Shown here piece after piece: positions 46,246 through 58,100 of a stretch of 64,000 nucleotides of DNA (within the stretch, counting starts at the first letter, position 1; each line of letters starts with the position of its first letter). Both the position numbers and the translations under genes were made by a program. Source of the stretch: Halichondria panicea (lineage: Eukaryota; Porifera; Demospongiae; Suberitida; Halichondriidae); NCBI RefSeq assembly GCF_963675165.1, contig NC_087391.1, positions 1,631,001 to 1,695,000 of the forward strand, in the 5' to 3' direction. A model generated the notes under the pieces. That model was not told where the DNA came from and ran no database searches. It saw only the letters and a program-made list of their open reading frames with translations.

Positions 46246-47960
46246 AAGGTGGGGGGTCAGTCAGAACATGTCACATTGAACCCTAGTCCCGCCGCGCCCC
46301 TAACCAATTTCCTCTGGCCGCCCAGTCCCTGAAAAATAGCGATGGACCAAAAATGTAGAGGACATTGAAAAAAAAATTAGTAATAATGATAGGTACCATT
46401 GCCGTGGTGAATAACCTATTGGACAACAGGCCAGTGATGGAATGTGGAAGGAGAATAGTTAACCCAAAGTTCACCGGTGTAGGCCTATATACTCATTGTA
46501 GAGGCAGTATGTTTATGGTTTCCGCGTGGGAAACCCGTTGTTATGGAAGGTCCCTATAATATTATAATTAGAGTATAATTGTGGCACAGTCATGCAGGTC
46601 AGTCAGTATGATCACTAATGTGTTTCGTTGTGAGGGGGTGTACCCTCCGCTAGGATCAGGCAGTGTTGTGGTTGGAAAGGACACCCTAAATCACGGTGCC
46701 AGGTTATGGCGGCAGTTAGGGGGTCAGGTGTGACAGGCATGGGAATGATATAGTTCCAGCCCTGCCAGTTGGAGCCAATCCCAGAGAAAGTGGTCAAGCA
46801 GATAGTGAACTTATCGTTGGAGATGAGAGATCTCAGGCCCGAGGTATGAATAAGGGGAAGGAGGAAAGTTCTGAATGTGCCCAAAAACCAAACAGTAGAT
46901 GTATCGGGCAATGGTCCAGTGCTTCGCCGGATATATCATGGTACCAGTTCTCCGCGGGGTGTTGCTCGGGCCCACTGGGTTTGGGAAGTAGATGGTAAAA
47001 CTGAGTTAGTCGAGTAAATACAACTTTGTTCAGCTTCAGTTTTGCAGAGGAGAACGTGTTCTGGGGGCTGGCCGATAGCCATGACACCGAGAATATCCCG
47101 GACAATCCACCAAAGGCCGACTGGAAATGGCGAGGGGGTGATACAAAGCCGGGAGTGGTGGCTCATCATAGTGAAGGTCGGGGCCCACGAGTTTGGTATG
47201 GATATAAAAGTAAGCCAGTGTGACAAATGCCGTTTTGATCACATATAGTTTGGCTCAGAATGTGCAAAGGGTGGATCAGATGGGTCAGGTCATGCCTAGT
47301 GGGTACCAAAAGGGCTCACCCAAACTGAGACGGATAACAGAGCTGCGACTCATGTTTGTAGATAACCTGGATAATAGTGTACATGAGTGTCAAGTGTAAA
47401 AAAATGTATACGTGTACATGCATGTATGCGGTGTGTGGTTATAGAATATCAACGACTAGGGTTGTCCGACCATCATATAAATGGCTATAACCGGGAGTTG
47501 TGACTCAGGTGAGACACATTTCCCACCCTAAGGCCGCTGTTAGTTACATACTTGTTTCAGATCAACCTCCCTCCTCAGTTTTGCTCACCTCCTCAATTAA
47601 GTCACTATTGCTGATGTCAGCCATTATTTGAGGTCAAAGTCCTTTTTTTTGCTGACATTACATTATTTTACCATGTGCCATGTGCAAGTTGCATTGTGCA
47701 CCAAAAGCCATTGCGTAAAAAAATTAAAATTATTTTTATTTCCTTTTGAGAATTTTCGTCAGTTCAAAAAAACAGGATATGATGTCATCAAATAATGGGA
47801 TAATGAGTAATGAAGACCTCCCTCCCTCATCGGGGTTGAGCTAGATTCTCATCTGAAACAAGTATGCAACTAACAGTGGCCTAATAGGAAAGGAAATACT
47901 TAAATTATATTAGGCTTTGTCCGCCCTCGGGTGAGAACAGTAGGGAGTGGGAAACATTAA
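46246..47960. other. Undefined region, possibly the 5' part of a DIRS-like relic; MITE at 47,530-47,884
   Basis: Overlapping minus-strand ORFs at 46.6-47.2 kb change frame repeatedly and carry no known motif, so I do not call a gene. A MITE occupies about 47,530-47,884: left TAAGGCCGCTGTTAGTTACA, right TGCAACTAACAGTGGCCTAA, with ACTTGTTTCAGAT pairing inside. Confidence 0.4.
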
Positions 47961-50700
47961 GTTGTTTCTTCACTCACTAAAATGGCAGTTTTAACTATAG
48001 GAATGTACCTTGTACGGGGATCTTAGCTGTTTGGAGAAGATTAGGTTGAGTGCTTACGAGCAATAGTGACCCCATTGGTGTGGAATCATTGAAAATCAAT
48101 GTTGGTGTGTCCCTTCGGCTAGACGATGCAGCATCCAGTGAGTATTTGGAAAAGGAAGTGCACAGGAGAGAAAATTGCCATTTTAAAGTGAGCAGATTAG
48201 GGGTTTTTCCCAAGTTAGGGAGGTTGATTGTTAATATCTCTCGGATGGCAAGAGTGTTAATTACAGAATCGACCCAGAGTTGTGTTTGTTATAATGTATA
48301 TGGCTAAGTGGATGACGTTGTGAGAAGATTGTTGGATTGGGCCAACCTACAGGCTTGGTCCGGTGGTACACCCATGCAGTGGATCAAAGGTTGTGGGCCA
48401 TGGAATGAAACGGAAGAGTCTTTGTGAACGCAGCATTGTCATTATTTGGGGGCTGAGATCGGCACCCAACACCGTGACCGAGTGTGGATGGTAAAGCGTC
48501 TAGGGGTTGCCATGCACTATCACTGGTAAAATAGTGTGTTAAATAGTGCTGATGGCACCGCTTATTGAATATGTGTGGCACTATAATTATTGGGACGATT
48601 TTATCGTGTGTGGAGCAGATAACTGTGCAATCAGTGGCTTACAGCTGAAAGACATTTGCAGGCCTAGCAAAAGAGAAAGTAGAAGGTCCCACGACATGCA
48701 TTACATTTCTGGGGTTCAAAATTAACTCCGTAGAGGAGCAAGCTCGACTGCCGATTGCAAAAGTAGGGGTTGTTGGAAGAGTGAATGCAATGCAAAAAAA
48801 AACAGAGTTGCTGTCAATCGTTGAGAAGCTGCAGCACACAGCAACAGTAGTTGGTCAGGATTGCTTGACCAAAGTGCCGGTGTCAATAAGTATAAACCAA
48901 TTGAATGCTGGAGCTCATTCGGAGTTTTGCGTGGTTGGAACGGTATAAAAATGTTGGCTCTCTAAGCAAGTTGGTCCCCACAACAGTTCTAGCTGACGTC
49001 CGAGGCCTCAGGCTGCAGGGGTTGTGGGACATTCTACGAGGACGAATGGTGTCTGGCATAGAGTATACTAAAGTAGAGGATAAAACATAACATGGCGATC
49101 AAGGAGTTCGTGCCAATTGTAGGGGCGGCGGTATTGTGGGGAAGGCACTGGGAAGAGCGATGGTAAATTGTCGATGAAATAACCAAGTGGTGGTAGCAGT
49201 CATCAAGAGTTGTGCGAGTAAAGAAGCTTTTCTCATGCACCTCAGGGGCGTAGCCAGGATTTGAGAGAGGGGGGTGCTGGATGAATGGATTGTCTGAATT
49301 ACCAGTGCGCTCCGGCGGTGCAAAATATGCCCCAACGGGGGGGGGGGGGTCTGGGGGCACTCCCCCAGAAAATTTTTGTTGTTACATGCTCTGAGATTGA
49401 TTCTAACGCAATCTGGCTAAAGAAATGAGGGTACTGCTGCTTTGAGGGTACTGGTGGTTAAGCCACATCTTCATCTGAATTATGTCCTATAAAATGCATT
49501 GTTTTGAGTTGTGACAATTAAATCATGCAGCTGCTAACCAGGTTCTGCTTGTGAATTAGCAGGACAGGGTGGCAAGCCACTTGCAGTTTTGCAGTGCTGC
49601 TCTGTGAACTGGGCTCAACTGAAAGAGTGACATGATGATGATGGTGATAGCTGCTGAATAGTCTGCAACTCTGTGGGGGACCTTGGTCTGCTCAGCCCAC
49701 GTGGCTTTGCGCATGTGCACTGGCTGGAATGAAATTTAGAGGTGGAGCTAGCTAGTTGGAGGTGGAGTGTTGAGTTGATCGCAACATAAGAGCTCTAATT
49801 TTCTCATATCAGCTAGCTAGCTACATGTAGCTTAGCTAAGGAACTTGTGGAGCAGAGTCTGAGGCCAGAGGGGGGTGCTGGAGCACCCTCTGCCCCCTCT
49901 GGCTACGCCACTGCACCTATAATTATGGGCTTTATATAGTGGACAATTTGTCACGAGATCGCTTATCTGATTTTCGCCAGGCACATCAGGAGGCTCATGC
50001 GTCTTCCTGTCGAGTAGTACCGAGATGTTTGTCCGTAATGGTTAGCCAAGTTCTCCAGAAGAACCTACAGTGTTGGATAGAATAAGTAGAGACTTATGTC
50101 ATTGCATGCATGGTATTGTGAATGGGTGTCGAAGTAAATAATGTATATGTGTACATGTATCTCACGGCTTATCCTACGGTGTGCACAATAAAAACATACC
50201 TGTCAGCAGACTGACAAGATTTTGAGGACCCCGCTAGACTGGCCACGAGGCCGAAACTGCAACTGGTCCAAAAGAGAATACGCAGACTGGGAGTGTCAAG
50301 TAGCTCAAAGCGGGTCGGTTTAACAGTAAAATTTGCAAACTGGTGAAAGCAGCTCGGGCAAGGAGGGGAAACTGAATGAGCCAATTATGTTGTGCATGGA
50401 GATGCAGTGTGCTGTGCTGTACAGCATGTTGGCATGCAGGCCATGTTTTTGGAATCAGAGATTTGAAGATAGGGCAATCAAAAAGATAAGAAATGGTAGA
50501 TAATACGTTCCAGGCTTACTGTATAGAACCCGGCACTAAGAGGGCAGCGATGTCATCAAGGTTGATAGACTCTCATGCACTCTTCATGAATGGCGAGACA
50601 CCATCTCACACTGGCAGTGGCATAAGGTTTTATATAAAGTATTCAGCATCACTGCATGTTGTCATTGTTAACCATCACATCATATAATTATGATGACTGA
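47961..50700 (+). pseudogene. Decayed DIRS-like (tyrosine recombinase) retrotransposon
   Basis: Scattered reading frames give a recognisable DIRS-type order on the + strand. The reverse transcriptase catalytic region is near 48,580 (HYNYWDDFIV), then KEKVEGPTTCITFLGFKIN and EEQARLPIAK. RNase H follows near 49,090 (MAIKEFVPIVGAAVLWGRHW; then NQVVVAVIKSCASKEAFLMHL), cut by a MITE at 49,243, and resumes at about 49,935 with VDNLSRDRLSDF. Around 50,175-50,345 is the N-terminal helical part of the tyrosine recombinase (CTIKTYLSADRQ, PARLATRPKLQLVQKRIRRL). Many stops and frameshifts make it inactive. Terminal repeats were not identified. Confidence 0.7.
49243..49913. mobile_element. 671-bp CAGTGGCGTAGCC-type MITE inside the DIRS relic
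   Basis: Left end CAGGGGCGTAGCCAGG, right end TCTGGCTACGCCACTG. CACCT is repeated on both sides. Removing it rejoins the RNase H frame of the surrounding DIRS-like relic, which supports the boundaries. Related copies: 54,523-54,888 (complete) and a fragment at 32,747. The CAGTGGCGTAGC terminus is typical of hAT-like MITEs, although the visible target duplication is shorter than 8 bp. Confidence 0.7.
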
Positions 50701-52190
50701 GTAGTAAGTGTATATATACTAGTGATAAAAAGGAATATGGGGGGGTTATACTTGGAGGGAAAGGCAAGCCTTTTTAGTGGAGGGTTTAGGCTGTCAGGCA
50801 TCTTAAATTAGGCCATCCAAGTATATTTTCGCAATGGATGGAGGGGAAAAATAGGGCCAGTATAATTATTCTAGGCCATTAGATATATTTTCAGGCAATG
50901 TATAGGTGATGCTATGACAGCAGGATTTATAGGTGGCAGGATCTGCAGATGATTTATGCCTACTGGCACGCCCCCCACAATAGGAGCCACGTGGAGCTAT
51001 CCACATGGTTTTGTGTGTCTTAGAAAGTATATCAGATCAGTGAAACTATAGTTAACTACTATTTTCAGGTCAGTTGTCCAGAGGCATGTGTTTGGGCGGT
51101 TGAGCATGCGTAGATCTAGATGTCCTTATAAATGATAGTAATCAAACATTATTTTTGCAGGCATAATAGTCTCGGCATTGAAAAGAACAGACATAATGAA
51201 ATTAATGCTGCATGCCTATTAAATGGCTGATTTAATAAGATACATATGAATTGCAGTATTATCTTTTCTGCCTACTAAACTTGTAGCAGACATAGGAGTA
51301 ATCAGACTACCAGCATGACCAGGCAGGACAGTCGAAGTTCATCAAGTTTCTTAGCACCAACGATAGTAGGCATTAGTCGGGCGCCGCCGCCCTCTACCGT
51401 TGCCCGGAAGGAGGTCGGGAATCAAGCCTATCCACAGTTTTGTTCTGTTGTTGGAAATCCAACAATTCCACCAGCTCCAATCAGATTGCAGTATCTCAAG
51501 GGGATTGATCACACCCACTCAACTGTACCACGTGTGAATTTTGCACACGTTGATTGACTGAGAGGCGAGGCCAACACCCACTTTAATAAATGATATTCAT
51601 CGCTATTGATTAGCACCCACATAGAATGAATGATTTCATGATACTATTGCGTAACAGGCCAGAACAAAACTGTGGATAGGCTTGATTCCCGACCTCCTTC
51701 AAGGAGGGCGGCGGCGCTCGACTAAGTAGGCATAACAGTGTGGTTGGAGGGGTTGGAGGCACTCACATTGATCATTGGTCCAGAAGCACTACTTTGAGAA
51801 GGAACTGCCTCCATGACACTGTCATAGTCTATATTATGACTAGCTAGCTAGCTATAGACCTTGCCTAATAAATTATAGCTGACTAGACTGTCTCGGCTTA
51901 CTACTGTGGTCAAGTTTCTTGCACATGCGCAGAAGAGTCCTCCGGAGAACTAAGAGAGTACATGTACTGAAACCGCAGTACATGTAATAGATTTTTAATT
52001 TTACTTTCAGGATGATTAATTAAGGGGGTTTCCCAGGGAAATACCTGGCCATTAATCAATTCTGTTCTGAACAACTGCATGTACTGCATGTATGGACTCA
52101 ATCCGTTTGTTCCTCAGTACAGTCTGAGTTCCAGTCTTGTCGATCTGTAGACTTCACAACATCAATTAAGACCAGTTGCCATACTGAAGG
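50701..52190. other. Upstream region of the second gene; one clean MITE
   Basis: Contains the 351-bp MITE at 51,374-51,724 (listed separately) and otherwise AT-rich DNA without a supported ORF. The 450 bp between that MITE and the ATG at 52,191 are the likely promoter and 5' UTR of the zinc-ribbon gene. No TATA box or initiator is clear. Confidence 0.4.
51374..51724. mobile_element. 351-bp MITE with ~75-bp GC-rich TIRs and perfect 9-bp TSD
   Basis: Left end TAGTCGGGCGCCGCCGCCCT, right end AGGGCGGCGGCGCTCGACTA. The repeats continue through GAGGTCGGGAATCAAGCC and CTATCCACAGTTTTGTTCTG on both sides. AGTAGGCAT flanks both ends exactly (51,365-51,373 and 51,725-51,733). Mutator-like by duplication length. 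The near-identical arms suggest recent insertion. Confidence 0.85.
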
Positions 52191-55100
52191 ATGTCGCAGA
52201 CATCTGGTGGAGACAAGTGGTGGCGTTGCACCAATTCTGCGTGTAATCATCCTCCTGACATTCCACTATCGGTTGGAATTACTTTCCGTTCGTGTCCCTA
52301 CTGTCGCCTTGTTCAAGAATCGATGTTCCAGACAAACGAGTCCAGACAAGAAGTCACTGAGTCTCTGCAAAGAGCAACCCTTCACCTTGAGGCTGACCTG
52401 GTAGAACGAGCATCAAACCTTGCTCCTAATATCTCTGAAAGCCGAACCCGAACCCGTACCCAGGAATCACTGGAGAACGCTAGTCAAACCCCGCCCACAT
52501 CTCGTAATGTATTGCAAGTACAGTTTACCCCCGAAGCAAGACATACTGGTGCGATAAAGCCGACTGAATCTCACAGTGCTGGTGAGGGCAATTCTCAACA
52601 AAAACCCTCCAATGACCCACCTGGAGAAAACCCCACATCAGACAGCAAAGGCCCACCTGGAACTTCGGGGAAAAACCTATCACCAGGCAGCAGTGGCCCT
52701 CCAGGAGAAACCCCCAAACTAGACAGCAGCTCTCCTGGAAAAAACCCCACACCTGACAACAATGGCCCACCTGGTACTCTTATCTCGGGAATCACTGATA
52801 ACCTAAGAGACCATGATGCCTCAGGGGCAGGAAATAAGGATAGCAACCCAACTGGCAACCCAAAGGTGAGTTATTTTTTGCGAATTTATGTTATTATGCT
52901 TAGAGAGACATTCGTAAAATCAAAGAAAGCAACCACGTATAATTGATCAGGACCCCTACGGATTCTTTAAAATGTACAGTGGTTTTCCATACCTTTGCAG
53001 GCTATGTAGTGATTACCTGTCTGTAGTCCACCCACCCACACATCACAAAAATCAATGAAGGTCAAATTGTAGTAATATACTGGTGCATCTAAAACGAGTG
53101 TTGCAAGCGTGCACTTGCTAATGCCTCTCGCCATGTTTTTGCTTTCGCTCAAAAGTATTAGAGTGTTATAGAAGAGGTAAATAATTTGCAATGTGCTTTG
53201 ATTGTTTCACAAGAAAGGGGTGTCCACAGTTAATAGTGCATACTGATCGTCTTTAATGGCCTGTAGCCAAACAGTGGGAGCAAACCTTCATCAAAGGCAT
53301 AATAATTATAGTCAGTAGTCTGTGAGATAAGTACGATTCAATCACAGAATTAAATCAACGATACTGAAGCAACTGCATGTTATTTAAATGGCCTGTAGCC
53401 AAACAGTGGGAGCAAACCTTTGTCAAGGGCACAGAGTAAGAGAAAATTTAAGCACAGACAGTAGTATAGCACAGACCAGAGGAGGAACGCCAGGGTCAAT
53501 AGGGTCACGTTTAATAAAGGATTAAACGTTCATGTTCAGGGTTCTTGACCTTTGCTGCATATAGCAGCTTAGCGCTTCTGTTCTTTATTTGCTTGCTTGG
53601 AAAGCTTACTATACCTAGATCTATCCAGTGCAGCAAGCCAGTACATCAAAATGTATACCCTAGCCACGGAAGGCTAATTTCCATATCTTGTGGTTTCGAA
53701 GAATGCAATAAAAGGTCAAAGGTTGCAATTAAATCCTGGATCTCCTCTCTCAAGCTGATTCCTCTGGGGCGCGATAGCTCAACCGATTTCTGTTGTGATT
53801 ATAAAGAGGATTAAGCTATTGGTGGTGTATAAACTCAGGGTAAACTCAGTTTTACATGTAAAACATAGGGGCCACGTGGTGTTTTAATTAGTGACTTTTT
53901 GACCCTGGAATTTATCCTCTGAGCACAGACAGTATAGTATATAAACAAGCAGAAAGTGTGTATCTATATAATACTGAGAAGAAAAGACTTGTGTAGATGT
54001 ATCTATTGTACCAGACTTGTGTACATGAATCTATTGTTATCTAGTCTAATTTGGTTTGTGGCTTACCAGTATACCAGGACCTCAAGAAAAAGAACTAAGT
54101 TGATTCTGCCACTGCATGGATTCTCTAGCATGTGGGGATGAGCGGGCATGTGCATTACATCTATAGGAATAATTAAAGGGTGTGTCCAAAGAGATCAAGT
54201 TCACATGCAATGGCTACTATAGCTAGCTGTTTTAACATATATTTTCTGACTCTTGTAGCTAACAAAAAGCTAGTGCTTTAGTGCAAGGCTAACTCATGTG
54301 TTGAATAGAAAGTTTGTGCAAACAGATGATGCTATGAAAGATTCTGAAGAGACTGTAACAGCCTTCAATGTGAGTCAAACTAGCCATAACTCGAGAAAGA
54401 AGCTTTAGTTTGCTAATCCACGAATCAAAATTCAAGAGAACGTGGCTAGAAGCCTATAGAAGCTGTTAGTTTTCGTCGCATTGCAACCGTTGAGCAGTTA
54501 AAGCTGGAATACACACACACACCAGTGGCGTAGCCAGGGGGTGGCAAAGGGGGCAAATGCCCCCCCTTTTTCTGGATCTCTACTACTCAGCTCAGGTTAG
54601 TGTAGCTGATTATCTTGCTGAGCACTCTCTTTCTTCCGAATCTTAGCTAGCTAGTAAGCAAGCAAAACGATTTAGTCCCTAAACTGTGAGCTATTCTGGT
54701 CTAAATCTATAGACAGTTCTTGTTGTTCTTTGCTAAACTAGCTTCTTCTAAAATATCAGGCCACACCCAACTAATAGAGAAGTCAATTATAACGTCATAA
54801 TTAAGAGGCGTGGCTTCCTGTAAAAATTTCAGCGCTGCGCAGCTGGTAAGTATTGCCCCTCTTCCAAAAAATCCTGGCTACGCTCCAGCACACAGACAGA
54901 CAGACACACACACAGTCGTATCCCTCGTGCGGCTACGCCTCGAGGCATAATAATACTGCAGACTTTTCACACATCTCAAGGCGATGCAATTTACTATACT
55001 CTACTTGCACAGCATTTATCACTCCTCCTATATACTCAATGTCAACAAGCTGCTTCCGGAAAAATCCAATTTTTGAGCAACTTCTCACAGCGGTAGTTAC

Positions 55101-58100
55101 CTTAATGTTACTATTATAGACGGGTAGTAATTTTAGCGTTTTCAGATTTTTCTCTGTTTTTAGGGTACTAATTTTGGCGGATTTGTAGCAAATTTATTAG
55201 CACAATATTATTTTGTCAAAAGATGTAAGTTTGGAGTCATATACAGATGAAAAAAGGGCTAGCTTGCTTAGCATACTCTCAAAAGTGGAAGTGTACATCA
55301 GAAAAGTAAAAAAAATTTTTTTAGATGAGATTCATTAAATGCGTTTTATTATTAGTGCGTACTTGATTTAGCGTTAATTACAAATTCGCTAAAATTAGTA
55401 CCTGTTTATAATAGTAACAATAAGGTAGACCCAAATAAAATGCATAGAGATAGTATAATTTCAGTCACACGAAAATATAAGGATTGATGTACCGTATATG
55501 TTATACAACTGGAAAATTTGGCGGGTATTTGGCAAATGAGCCAACGTAATTGGCGGTTTTAATTTAACGTCTTAGGTATACTATACAGCAGGGTTCTGCC
55601 CACAGTGGTCGGCACCGACCACTGCAGCTCTATAAGCGACCACCACTCACCTCTCTGCGACCACTAGTAACACTACAGCTATAAGCTAGCTAGCTAGCTG
55701 CAGCTGCAGCTGTTCTGAGCATGCGCATTATTGTGCTGAGTCTGCAGTACTACTGCATGCTTACTCAGCAATAATCATGTGCCATAACAAGTTAGTAAAA
55801 TCATAGATAGAAGAGTAACAGGGATTGGTAACGGAATCATTTTACATTGAATCTGCAGTAAAACCTCGAAAACTATCTGCGTTACGCCCTACAAACGAGG
55901 CTCTTTTGCCAGGTAACTCGCTCAAAATAAGAAAGCTGTGTTTCCATCTCTTTCAACAATTTATCCAGTCTGTGACCAGTACTAGCTAATGATTGACCAC
56001 ACCCAGTAAAAAGGAATGTTCCAGTGAAGTTATAAGCGTACAGCTGCTATTTATATAGTCTCTTGTATTGCTAAAACGCGTGTAAGTGCTGGTTATAACT
56101 GCTAAAATAGGTATGCAGTAGACTCTCGCTATTCCGGCTCTCTAAAGTACGGCCACCTCGATATACCGGCCATTTGGCTTGGTACGGAATGCTAGCTATA
56201 TGTTTACTGCACAAAACTCACCCTAAAGTACGGCCACTCGCTATTCCATTCACCGGCCAGTGCTGGCTGTCCCAAACAAAGTTTTCAATGTAATTTTATA
56301 CGTATATTACGGCCGGATATGACCGTTTGGGTGTGGTTTAGCAAATAAAATGGATTACACAGAATGATGATTCATCATTATCCTTCATTATCCTCGAGAC
56401 AAGAACCGCAAAATTAGTCTTTAGATTCGAGGTAAGGTCGTTTTTAAGCCGCGGCTATTTCCCAAAATACAGCCACCTCGCTATTCCAGCCAAGCTGCAT
56501 GGTGCCAAGGGTGACCAGATTAACGAGAGTCTACTGTAGACCTTTAAATATGAGTGAGTTGCACAGACTGAGCATGTTTGCTTGTGGTATATCCTGCACT
56601 GTGTGTAGAAAATAGGCCATTAGCTTGGCTAGCCGGACCACGCCCAACTACAGCTTTGGCTTGTTGACACAGCCTCGATTAAACCGCGGGTAAAGCGGAT
56701 CAGTGTTACCCGAGGGTACTTCCGTTACCAATCCCTCTTCTATCTATGGTAAAATAATGTCTATTCTGAACTATTTTAGACTAGTGCTACATCCAAAGAC
56801 TTAGATATAGACAGTAGTCCTACTTCTAAGAGGAGATGCCAAGAAACTGATTCCATGCAGTGCTAGTGCTAGCAGCTATATAGTGATGCAGTTCAACCAG
56901 GAGTTGCATATTTTCAAGTTGATGCTGATGTGTCAAGCCACTCCACAGCAAGTGGGAGAGGAGGAAAGCAGGCCACAACATTTGCAAATGACTGGCTTTG
57001 GGTTTCAAAAAAGAAGAGGAGACTAACAATCTAGACTAACAATCTATTTTTAGTGATTCAATGTTAATTTTATATAATACTTGCATGTCTTATAAATATC
57101 AGTAAATGTTTTGATTTTGTCTCTAGAATTGCTGAAATTGAATGTAGGGTAGATAAACACTCACATTTTTCCAGGGGGCAAGCCCCCGGACCCCCTATTG
57201 TGGTCTAGCCACCACTCAACTCATCCTGGGCAGAACCCTGCTACGGTAATGACGTTGTGTCCATCAGAGTTTGGCCGTTTTAAATGTCAATAATTATGTG
57301 TGGTGTAACTTATAAATATGTGATTGGAACATTTCTAAGATAATACATGTATGCTGATATGATACCATTGTGTACAGTAGGTGAATAAGCTACAACACAT
57401 CCAGAGTAGCATGCAGATGATATTCATAGCTGAGTACCTTAAAAGGATAATTATTGTGGTTTTGCTATGTTGTAGTACCAAGGGCGTATAAAAAAAGAGA
57501 GGGCATGCAACTCCACTATCAGTACACGCAGCTAGCAGAGTTCAAACGAGAGCGGAGGAATGTGTGCATTTGCATGAAGTGCTAAAAATAAATTTAGCAT
57601 TTCATGCACAGTCATGCACATTCATCCCCCCACGTTTGAACTCTGCTCATATAGGAGTTGCGTGCCCTCTCTTCTTTTATACGCCCTTGGTAGTACCGTA
57701 GTAGCTAGAAATTTTGGTGGCCCAAAAATTCTGCGAATATATATAGCTGTAAAAAGACCTTCTGCGGATAATAATATTATTTCTGCGAATTAAACTTTCA
57801 ACTGCATGTTAAATTAGGCGTGGTTAATAATCATTTGTAGATAATATTTCTGCGTTTACTCATTCATTCGCAAAATTCGCAGAATTTTTCGGCCGCAGAA
57901 ATTTCTAGCTACACGGTATTATCAGGAGTATTCAACTCCCACGCACATTCCATTCTACATCTAGAACTGAATCCGTCACTAACACTTGTAGGTAAACTGT
58001 TAGCCATGAATAAAATTAAGCGTGGGCTGGACCGCATGTGTGTGTGTGTGTGCTGATATAATTTTTAACTAATTAACCACTACACCTATGCAGTGACAGT

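Larger units (their letters stand above)
52970..54955. repeat. Long dispersed element, inverted copy A
   Basis: This segment is the reverse complement of 61,020-61,930 over several blocks, for example GTCGTATCCCTCGTGCGGCT near 54,915 against its mirror near 61,040, and the block with AGTCAAACTAGCCATAACTC near 54,374. It ends at a terminus reading GCCTCGAGGCATAATAATA. Copy A has been split by the MITEs at 53,477 and 54,523. Fragments of the same family occur near 1,480 and 17,930. Confidence 0.65.

Noticed and set aside
46615-47226. Three overlapping minus-strand ORFs near the DIRS relic
   Set aside because: They change frame every ~100 codons, contain no known motif and lie in GC-richer DNA where stops are rare; treated as chance ORFs.
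53545-53814. Short ORF shared by the MITEs at 53,477 and 58,124
   Set aside because: Similar in both copies only because the MITEs are related; indels change the frame, so selection on coding is not indicated.
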